Shown: positions 53,039-60,306 of the stretch, in pieces
Layout: every line of letters starts with the position of its first letter
Numbering within the stretch: the first letter of the stretch is position 1
NCBI GenBank assembly: GCA_002435745.1
Contig: DIWT01000060.1
Span: forward strand, 1 to 63,402
Reading direction: 5' to 3'
DNA: 63,402 nt
Source: a bacterium UBP15_UBA6099
GTDB lineage: Bacteria > UBP15 > UBA6099
Notes under the pieces: generated by a model
What the model was told of the DNA's origin: nothing
Seen by the model: only the letters and a program-made list of their open reading frames with translations
The model's database searches: none
Translations under genes and position numbers: made by a program

Positions 53039-53911
53039 ATGCGCATAATCAAACAAGCTGAAGTGGGAAGCAACGGCGGAAAAATCCGGCTGATGACATT
53101 TTCGGAATTTCCGGAAGAGTTGTTCATGCCGGAGGAACCGGACGATGGCGAGGGCGGCTCGCAAGATCACGAAGCCGAACATTCGCGCGCGGCGAAAGCC
53201 GCGCTCGAGGCCGCCCAGCGCGAGGCTGCGGAGATAACTCAGGTGGCGCGCGAAGAAGCCGCCAGAATGCGCCGGGAAGCCTCTGACGAGACGGAACGGG
53301 CGCGCCGGGACGCCGCGCTCGAACTCGAGCAGGCGCGCGCGCAGGCCGCCGCCGACGCCGACCAGAACATGAAGCAGGCTTACGCCTCCGGTTATTCTTC
53401 GGGCGAACAGGACGGCTTTAAAAAAGGATATGAGGACGGTTACGGCAAAGGCAAGAATGCGGCGGCAGAGGAATCCGCCGGGGCCGTCAGCATGATGAGC
53501 CAAGTCATCGACCAACTTAAAATGTATCACACCGAGATACTCGCGGAATCCCAGAACGATATAGTCAAGATGGCGCTAGCGGTCGCCGAAAAAGTTCTCC
53601 ACAAGGAGATAATGACCGATCCGTCCACAGTGCTGGCGGTGGTGAAGAACGCGCTGTCGAAAGTAAGCTTCAAAAAACAGTTCATTATCCATGTCAATCC
53701 GCTGGACATCGAGGTTCTGAAGGGGGCGTCGGACGAGATTCGCGCGGTCGTGCAGAATCACGAGTCGATAAAGTTCAAGGCGTCGCCGCAGGTCGAGCCG
53801 GGCGGTTGCATCGTGCAGACCGAGAGCGGGGTCGTGGACGCGCAGATAGACAGGCAGTTCGGCGAAGTTCAGGAAGCCGTATTGAAGGCGGTCGAGGGCG
53901 AAGACGAGTAA
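53039..53911 (+). CDS. fliH: Flagellar assembly protein FliH
   Basis: 290 residues. Long Ala/Glu/Arg-rich coiled coil (~50-110), a GYSSGEQDGFKKGYEDGYGK-type Gly-spaced helix (GxxxG repeats), and the C-terminal domain related to V-ATPase subunit E (EKVLHKEIMTDPSTVLAVVK). Regulates FliI. Confidence 0.93.
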   Translation: MRIIKQAEVGSNGGKIRLMTFSEFPEELFMPEEPDDGEGGSQDHEAEHSRAAKAALEAAQREAAEITQVAREEAARMRREASDETERARRDAALELEQARAQAAADADQNMKQAYASGYSSGEQDGFKKGYEDGYGKGKNAAAEESAGAVSMMSQVIDQLKMYHTEILAESQNDIVKMALAVAEKVLHKEIMTDPSTVLAVVKNALSKVSFKKQFIIHVNPLDIEVLKGASDEIRAVVQNHESIKFKASPQVEPGGCIVQTESGVVDAQIDRQFGEVQEAVLKAVEGEDE

Positions 53912-53938
53912 GCGCCCGCGAGCCGGTATAAATAAGAT

Positions 53939-55270
53939 ATGAATATTAAGACAGCCCAACCGTCCCGGAGAGTCAGCGATTTCAAAGAGCTGATCGGCAA
54001 CCTCAATCTGGTCAGGCAGATAGGCCGGGTGACGGATGTGATCGGCGTGATAATCGAATCGCGCGGCCCCGGCGCGGCTATGGGCGAATACTGCGTGATA
54101 TACCCGCAGAACGGCAACTCGCCCATCCCGTGCGAGGTGGTCGGCTTCAGAGACGACAAGCTTCTGCTTATGCCTTTCACGGACATGCACGGAATCAGCC
54201 CCGGCTGCGAGGTTCACGCTTCCGGCAAGCCTCTTTCCGTCATGGTGTCGGAAGACAGCATCGGGCGGGTGGTGGACGGACTTGGCAATCCGATCGACAG
54301 CTTGGGAAGGATTCCCAACGCGGTCCCGGTGCAGGTTCACGCGACCCCTCCCAAACCGCTCGAAAGGCGTAGGATAACCGAACCTATGCCGCTGGGGATA
54401 AGGGCGATTGACGGACTGTTCACAGTGGGAAAAGGCCAGAGAATGGGCGTTTTTTCAGGTTCCGGCGTTGGAAAAAGCTCCGTGATAGGAATGATTGCCC
54501 GGTTCACCAAGGCCGACGTGAACGTCATCGGTCTTATCGGCGAGCGCGGACGCGAAGTTCGCGAGTTCATCGAAAGAGACCTTGGGGAAGAAGGGCTTTC
54601 CAGATCAGTGGTGGTGGTTGCGACGTCGGATCAATCCCCGCTGATGAGAATCAAAGGGGCGTATCTGGCGACCGCGATAGCGGAGTATTTCAGAGACAGG
54701 GGCAAGAACGTATTATTAATGATAGATTCAATAACAAGATTCGCGTACGCGCAAAGGGAACTCGGACTGGCCACAGGCGAGCCGCCGGCGACGCGCGGAT
54801 ACCCGCCGTCCCTGTTCACCATGCTGCCGAAGCTGCTTGAACGCAGCGGGATGTCCGGAAAAGGCTCCATCACCGGCCTTTACAACGTGCTTGTGGAAGC
54901 CGACGACATGAACGAGCCGGTGGCTGACACTGTGCGGTCGATTCTGGACGGACACATAGTGTTGTCCAGATCGCTGGCCGCGCGCAACATCTATCCTGCG
55001 GTGGACGTCATGCAGAGCATAAGCCGCGTTATGCCGGACGTCACCTCCGAGGAGCATCTGCAACTGTCCCGCAGATTCGTCGAGGTGATGGCCACCCACA
55101 GAGACGCCGAGGATCTTATCAACATCGGCGCTTATGTGAAGGACAGCAACCCGAAAATCGACTACGCCATCACGCGCATCGAGCGCATGAACGACTACAT
55201 CAGGCAGGGGTTGTTCGAGAAAATCGAATATGAAGATGCAAAGAGATCTCTGAAAGGAATATTCGGCTGA
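53939..55270 (+). CDS. fliI: Flagellum-specific ATPase FliI
   Basis: 443 residues. Walker A FSGSGVGKSSVIGMI (~178), Walker B VLLMIDSITRFA (~260), F1-beta-like fold throughout. Energises type III export with FliH and FliJ. Confidence 0.96.
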   Translation: MNIKTAQPSRRVSDFKELIGNLNLVRQIGRVTDVIGVIIESRGPGAAMGEYCVIYPQNGNSPIPCEVVGFRDDKLLLMPFTDMHGISPGCEVHASGKPLSVMVSEDSIGRVVDGLGNPIDSLGRIPNAVPVQVHATPPKPLERRRITEPMPLGIRAIDGLFTVGKGQRMGVFSGSGVGKSSVIGMIARFTKADVNVIGLIGERGREVREFIERDLGEEGLSRSVVVVATSDQSPLMRIKGAYLATAIAEYFRDRGKNVLLMIDSITRFAYAQRELGLATGEPPATRGYPPSLFTMLPKLLERSGMSGKGSITGLYNVLVEADDMNEPVADTVRSILDGHIVLSRSLAARNIYPAVDVMQSISRVMPDVTSEEHLQLSRRFVEVMATHRDAEDLINIGAYVKDSNPKIDYAITRIERMNDYIRQGLFEKIEYEDAKRSLKGIFG

Positions 55271-55272
55271 TT

Positions 55273-55746
55273 ATGTTTAAATTCAGGCTTCAGCCGGTTC
55301 TCAAATATCGCGAGTTCATCGAAGAGCAGAAGAAGATGGAGCTTGCGGAAAAACAAAGGGCGCACCTCGAAGAGAAAAAAAGAGAGGACACGCTCAAGGA
55401 TATGCGCTACAGGTATCACGAGGCGATGAGGGACGAGACGGCGCAGACGGATATTTCGGTGACGAAGCTGGCGTTCTTTCAGACATATATATTCGTCATC
55501 GAGAAACAGATAGCAAGACAGCAGGAAAGGGTGTTCGAGACGAGCAAGAAAATGGCCGCCGCGCAGCAGGTTCTGGTCGAGGCGAAGCGGAGCAAGGAAG
55601 TACTTGTGAAAGCTAAAGAGTCGGCTTACGGAAGGTATTCATACGACGAAGCCGTGAAAGACCAGAAGTTGCTGGACGACATGGGGACCGTAAGGCACAT
55701 GAGGTCTGAAAAAGGAATGGACGCCGCTTCAAGCAGAATGGCGTAA
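55273..55746 (+). CDS. fliJ: Flagellar export protein FliJ
   Basis: 157 residues, almost entirely a two-helix coiled coil rich in Lys/Glu/Arg (FKFRLQPVLKYREFIEEQKK at the start). Two bases behind fliI. The export-gate stalk, like gamma subunit of F1. Confidence 0.9.
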   Translation: MFKFRLQPVLKYREFIEEQKKMELAEKQRAHLEEKKREDTLKDMRYRYHEAMRDETAQTDISVTKLAFFQTYIFVIEKQIARQQERVFETSKKMAAAQQVLVEAKRSKEVLVKAKESAYGRYSYDEAVKDQKLLDDMGTVRHMRSEKGMDAASSRMA

Positions 55747-55766
55747 ATAGCGGGAGACGACAGACG

Positions 55767-56393
55767 ATGCCGATGAACGACAACATCATACGGATAAGCA
55801 ACCGGGCCGAAGGCTGGGGAATTGTCAGCATGATGGAGCGCATAGAAAATATACAACAGAAATTCGGCGCGAATATATTTCCGAAAGTGGACAATTCCGC
55901 TTTCCAGAAAGAGCTTGAAAACAGCGCCGGGACGGCCCCGGCGAAATCGATAAAAGAGCGGGGCGGGGACGAGTTGTTCGCGCCCGGAACGTTTACCCGG
56001 CCGGTTCCCGGAGCGGCGACTTTCGATCCGCTGATATCTCAGGCGGCGGATAAGTACGATTTGAGCCAGAGCCTGTTGAAAGCGGTGATAAAAGCCGAGT
56101 CGAACTTCAATCCCAGAGCGGTGTCGAGCAAGGGCGCGATGGGGCTGATGCAGTTGATGCCCGGCACGGCAAGAGACCTCAATGTGTCCGACCCGTTCGA
56201 CCCGGCGCAGAACATAGACGGCGGAGCCAGATACCTAAAGCAGATGCTTGATCGGTTCGGCGGAGACACCAAGAAAGCGTTGTCAGCGTACAACGCGGGG
56301 CCGAAAGCGGTGGAGACATACGGCGGAACCCCGCCTTACAAGGAAACACAAGATTACGTCGGCCGCATACTGAATATGTTGTCAGGCGGATGA
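55767..56393 (+). CDS. Soluble lytic transglycosylase (SLT domain)
   Basis: 208 residues. C-terminal SLT/lysozyme-like domain: catalytic Glu in IKAESNFNPRAVSSKGAMGL (~111), then MQLMPGTARDL and ALSAYNAGPKAVETYGG. No signal peptide is visible, so export through the flagellar apparatus, as for FlgJ-type enzymes, is likely. It would open the wall for rod passage. Confidence 0.9.
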   Translation: MPMNDNIIRISNRAEGWGIVSMMERIENIQQKFGANIFPKVDNSAFQKELENSAGTAPAKSIKERGGDELFAPGTFTRPVPGAATFDPLISQAADKYDLSQSLLKAVIKAESNFNPRAVSSKGAMGLMQLMPGTARDLNVSDPFDPAQNIDGGARYLKQMLDRFGGDTKKALSAYNAGPKAVETYGGTPPYKETQDYVGRILNMLSGG

Positions 56394-56427
56394 CGAATAG
56401 ACAGAGCGGAAATAATAGGAAAGAGAG

Positions 56428-57171
56428 ATGCTAGATATGGCGAAGAAAGCGGTGAAAACAGAAGAACGCGCGCAGCCTGAGGCGTCCGGCCGAGGCTCGA
56501 CATTGCTTTGGGTGGGGCTTGCCGGAGTGTCGGTTCTGCTGCTCATTGCCGTGCTTCATCTGTCCGGAGCCTTAAGAGGGCCGGAAGAGGCTATTTACAG
56601 GTCAACCAAGAATGTGCCGGTATTGAGCTTTTTCACTAGGCCTCTGCACAGGGAAAGCTGGAAAGAAATCATGACCCCGGAGCAGACCATAGACGTCAAG
56701 CAACTCTACGCAAAACTGGAGCGCGCCGAACGTCAGATAGAAAACCTCCAGAAAGCGACGAGGAAGATCAACGGGGTTGCCGCCGATATAGACGAAATGA
56801 AGGTCGGCATGGAAAAAATGGCCGCCGGGATGAAGAGCTTGTCAGACGGCGAGATCGATATTGAGGTGCAGCCCGCTGCGGCTCCGGCGGCTTCGCAGGC
56901 GATCGCGGCGACGGCTCCTCAGGCGCTTCCCGGAGCCGGCATCCCGGAGCTTGTCTCTCCGGTCGGCTCCCAGAACTACAGGCTTATCGCAAAAATATTT
57001 GAAAATCTTCCGGCGGACACAACCGTCGATATTCTTAACAATTTGAACGACGACGAAAAAGTGGGGATACTAGCGGCAATGAAGGACAAGACGGTGGCGG
57101 ACATACTCGCCGCATTCGATCCCGTGAAATCCGCGCAGCTTGCCAGAATGCTGGCGAGAGCAAGAGGCTGA
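56428..57171 (+). CDS. MotE-like/MgtE N-domain flagellar protein
   Basis: 247 residues. One membrane helix (~27-47), a coiled coil (~90-140) and a C-terminal MgtE-N-like domain (IFENLPADTTVDILNNLNDD-EKVGILAAMKDKTVADIL). The layout matches MotE (FlbB-like) proteins, which chaperone the periplasmic MotC or help stator assembly. Placement behind fliJ and before fliK is typical. Confidence 0.8.
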   Translation: MLDMAKKAVKTEERAQPEASGRGSTLLWVGLAGVSVLLLIAVLHLSGALRGPEEAIYRSTKNVPVLSFFTRPLHRESWKEIMTPEQTIDVKQLYAKLERAERQIENLQKATRKINGVAADIDEMKVGMEKMAAGMKSLSDGEIDIEVQPAAAPAASQAIAATAPQALPGAGIPELVSPVGSQNYRLIAKIFENLPADTTVDILNNLNDDEKVGILAAMKDKTVADILAAFDPVKSAQLARMLARARG

Positions 57172-57257
57172 AACCCGCGCCCGACGGCGCGTATGATAAT
57201 GATAATTTCTTTGGGGGTGATAAACCTTACAACTTAATAGAAAGGAGGTGATGGTAG

Positions 57258-59159
57258 ATGCAAGCGACGGATTTGTTTCTTGGGTTGATTTCAGGCGGAA
57301 GCGCCGTGAAATCCCCGGAGCCATTTCCTCAAAGGGTCGACGAGAATTCGCAGCCGGGCAAGTTCCGAAGCGTCTTAGACCAAGCGACTCGAAAGCAGTC
57401 TTCAATGGCGGAAGCCGGAAGCGCGCGCGAAGCTCAGAAAACGAGCGAACCGGGCGCGGACAAGGCCGCGAGGCCTGAACAGTCGAATTCCACCGCGAAC
57501 GATGCGGCGGAAATCGCTCGGCAACAGGCGGACGCCAACAGAAAGCTTGAAGCGCTGGTTGAGAGGCTGAGACAGGAACTCGAAGAAGGCGAAGGCGCGG
57601 CGGACGAACAGACGCTGGAGCTTCTTATCAGACTCCTAGCGCTCATGGCGGCGGCGGCGCAGCAGCAGCCCGAACAGGCGGAAAACGCCCTCGCGCTCGA
57701 ACTGAGCCTTGACGGCGAAGGCAAGCTTGGAGAAATCCTTGATTTGCTGCTAGCCGGACGCGAAGCGATCGCTGCGGAAGACTTGGAAGGCGTGAACCTT
57801 CTGGTCAAGCTCGGCGAAGACAAAGGAATCATGATTCCTCTGTCCGAACTGATGAAAGCGGACGCCGAATCGGAAGAGCCGGAAGGCTCGATGAAACTCG
57901 CGCTGAAGCTGACGGACGCGTCGGACGCTTCGAAGACTGTCGAACTGAAGTTGACTTTGAGCGCCGAAAGCATGAGAAGCGCTCAACTGGTCGACATGAC
58001 CGACCCGGCTCTGAAGGACTCCGAAATAGCTCTGACGATACCGTTGGACATTTCGGCGGCTGAAAAGGCGAAACCGGCGCTCGACGAAGAACTGTCGAGC
58101 ATTCTGGCGAAACTGCCCGAATTGAAAGCCGGCAAGCAGGAAGCCGAAGTCCGGATGAACGAGGAAAAGGTTGTCGCCGAAACCGACCGCCAGACAGCGG
58201 CGGACTCCGAAAAGGCGAAAGCGGCCTTCACGCTCAAACCCGCTCAGGGTTCAGGCGAGAACGGAGTCAAGATTTTCACCGCCGAACCGCTGTACCCGCC
58301 TTCGGACGTCAGTCTGAAGTCGTTGGACGCGGAAGCGCTGGCGAAAGAGCTTGCCTCGGTCGGCTCCGACAGAGTGCAGATTTACGAACGTCTGCAGAAA
58401 CTCCTGTTCGGAGACCAGCAGTCGCAGCTCGATTTGGAGAAGATGCTGGCCGGCAAAATGGAATCGGCGACGATTCTCAAGAGCCTGCTGGAAGAGTTCT
58501 CCGAAGGCGCCGGACGAAACCCGCGGGAATGGGCCGAGAGCCTGCTTAGCGAAAGCTCGGGCAAGGCGGCGGCGAACGCGGCGGACGACGCTTCGCGGAT
58601 CCCGTTCTTGGGACGCGAGCGGATTCAGAATCCCATTCAGGAGATTCTGATTTCCAAAGCGGAGACGGCGGCGATGACCCAAAGCGGACAGCGGCTTCAG
58701 GAAAGCGTGATGTCGCAGGTAATGGGCAGGATGTCATACACCGCCCTGAACGGAGCGAACGGAGAAATCCGTATCGCGCTGCGGCCCGCCGAACTGGGAG
58801 ACCTTTATCTCAAAGTGAAGGTCGAACAGGACGTTGTGACGGCCAAGTTCACGGCCCAGAGCAACGAGGTCAAGGCGATCATCGAGAACAACCTCGGACA
58901 GCTTAAACAGGCGCTGGAAGAGATGGGCGTCAAAGTGGGCAAGTTCGAGGTCGAAGTGAGCGCCGGAAACCAAGGCCAACCGCAGAACGCGCGCGAAGAA
59001 GCCCCGGGCGGCTCCTATCAAGCGGACTATGGAACCGCGGCGATGGAGATGACCGACAGTTACGCGGCTACCCTCGATTTCGACTCGGAAACGACCGGCA
59101 CGTACGGCCTAGCGGGCCGCTCGGCCGCCGGACAAGCAAGCATTAGCTACCTAGCCTGA
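57258..59159 (+). CDS. fliK: Flagellar hook-length control protein FliK
   Basis: 633 residues; AAGGAGGTGATGGTAG before the ATG. A long Ala/Glu/Lys-rich, low-complexity N-part (~30-480) and the folded C-terminal Flg_hook domain at ~495-585 (EIRIALRPAELGDLYLKVKV, NNLGQLKQALEEMGVKVGKF). Measures the hook and switches export specificity; long size could go with the very large hook protein. Confidence 0.93.
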   Translation: MQATDLFLGLISGGSAVKSPEPFPQRVDENSQPGKFRSVLDQATRKQSSMAEAGSAREAQKTSEPGADKAARPEQSNSTANDAAEIARQQADANRKLEALVERLRQELEEGEGAADEQTLELLIRLLALMAAAAQQQPEQAENALALELSLDGEGKLGEILDLLLAGREAIAAEDLEGVNLLVKLGEDKGIMIPLSELMKADAESEEPEGSMKLALKLTDASDASKTVELKLTLSAESMRSAQLVDMTDPALKDSEIALTIPLDISAAEKAKPALDEELSSILAKLPELKAGKQEAEVRMNEEKVVAETDRQTAADSEKAKAAFTLKPAQGSGENGVKIFTAEPLYPPSDVSLKSLDAEALAKELASVGSDRVQIYERLQKLLFGDQQSQLDLEKMLAGKMESATILKSLLEEFSEGAGRNPREWAESLLSESSGKAAANAADDASRIPFLGRERIQNPIQEILISKAETAAMTQSGQRLQESVMSQVMGRMSYTALNGANGEIRIALRPAELGDLYLKVKVEQDVVTAKFTAQSNEVKAIIENNLGQLKQALEEMGVKVGKFEVEVSAGNQGQPQNAREEAPGGSYQADYGTAAMEMTDSYAATLDFDSETTGTYGLAGRSAAGQASISYLA

Positions 59160-59186
59160 AGCGAACAACGAAGAAAGGAGGACATC

Positions 59187-59603
59187 ATGAGTCTAGTAGA
59201 ACTAATCGAGCAGTTTTCATCAGACCAATTGGCGAAGTCCACAACGGCTTCGAACGAACTCGGCAAAGACGCGTTCCTGCAGCTTCTCGTAACCCAGATG
59301 AAGTATCAGGACCCGCTGGACCCGATGAAGAACGAAGATTTCGTGGCGCAACTGGCCCAGTTCAACTCTCTCGAACAGATGATGAATCTGAACGAGAGCT
59401 TCGAGAAGATGCTTGTCATGCAGACGTTGGCGCAGGCGAGCGCGTTCATAGGCCAGCAGGTCGGATGGTACAACACGGACGGTACGACAGGCGAAGGCCT
59501 CGTTGAAGCCGTGGAAGTCATAGACGGCGAACCGAGACTCATCGTCGGGACAAAGCTCGTTGATGTCTCCACCGTGTTCGCCATATCGAAGCCGACAGAA
59601 TAA
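59187..59603 (+). CDS. flgD: Flagellar hook assembly scaffold FlgD
   Basis: 138 residues, short form. LGKDAFLQLLVTQMKYQDPL-DPMKNEDFVAQLAQFNSLEQM is the FlgD signature; only a small beta domain follows. Hook cap. Confidence 0.95.
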   Translation: MSLVELIEQFSSDQLAKSTTASNELGKDAFLQLLVTQMKYQDPLDPMKNEDFVAQLAQFNSLEQMMNLNESFEKMLVMQTLAQASAFIGQQVGWYNTDGTTGEGLVEAVEVIDGEPRLIVGTKLVDVSTVFAISKPTE

Positions 59604-59638
59604 AGCGATTGGATTTTTCAAAGAAGGAGGTGAACTAA

Positions 59639-60031
59639 GTGGTTTCCAAGATTTATGGGCCTCAGACAATCAGGCCGCAGCAGGTCGAGCAGATCGGGCT
59701 TCCGATATCCTCTCCGCAGACAAGCCGTCAGTCGGACGTCAAGACTGAATTCCAGCGGATATTGGAACAGAAGACCGGAGCGGTGGAGTTTTCGGGGCAC
59801 GCGACGAAACGCCTTGAACAACGCGGAATAGAGCTTGACGCCGCCGATATGGAGCGTCTGGCAAAGGCTGTCGACCGCGCCGGAAGCAAGGGCGCTAGGG
59901 AATCGCTCGTTCTCCTTAACGGCATGGCCTTTGTGGTCAGCGTGTCCAATCGCACCGTCATTACGACGATCGATATGGAAAACATGAAGGAGAACGTGAT
60001 AACGAACATCGACAGCGCGGTTCTCGCGTAG
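59639..60031 (+). CDS. Flagellar operon protein (TIGR02530 family)
   Basis: 130 residues, GTG start behind AAGGAGGTGAACTAA. EFSGHATKRLEQRGIELDAA and ESLVLLNGMAFVVSVSNRTV-ITTID mark the small flagellar protein family found between flgD and flgE in many non-enteric bacteria. Function not settled. Confidence 0.88.
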   Translation: MVSKIYGPQTIRPQQVEQIGLPISSPQTSRQSDVKTEFQRILEQKTGAVEFSGHATKRLEQRGIELDAADMERLAKAVDRAGSKGARESLVLLNGMAFVVSVSNRTVITTIDMENMKENVITNIDSAVLA

Positions 60032-60306
60032 TCGATCGGCAACAAGGGGCCGGACCTCTCCGAGGAAGCCCCCATGAAATGCCGCCGAATGACTGAGGCG
60101 GCGAAACAACCGAATAGCAGTCCGACGCGCGCATAGGGAGCGCAAAGCGGTTTGTTCTCTCCAAGGTGGCAAACCCGCTCGACTCGACTTAACAAGCTCC
60201 CAAGCGGCGAGGACCTCCGGACTCAGGGCATAAGCCCGGGTTTCCGGCGCGAAGCGCGCGTCGCGCGCCCAGCGAAGCTCTTCGGCAACTCTAACGGGAG
60301 GATCAC
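60032..60306 (+). promoter_or_regulatory. Structured 275-base leader before flgE
   Basis: The one long gap in an otherwise tightly packed operon. It folds into several hairpins, including GCCGCC ... GGCGGC (60080-60105), AGCGGTTTG ... CAAACCCGCT (~60143-60176) and GCGCGC-GTC-GCGCGC (~60263-60280). No credible short gene. A regulatory RNA or riboswitch timing hook synthesis is plausible; I could not match it to a known class. Confidence 0.5.

Noticed and set aside
60120..60180. Possible c-di-GMP-I riboswitch (GCGCAAAGCGG with later GGTGGCAAACC)
   Set aside because: The conserved GCAAAGCC-CCGG junction and tetraloop-receptor pattern are absent.
60200..60250. Sequence GAGGACCTCCGGACTCAGGGCA resembling the start of bacterial RNase P RNA
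   Set aside because: The matching 3' P4 strand and overall length are missing; similarity is short.
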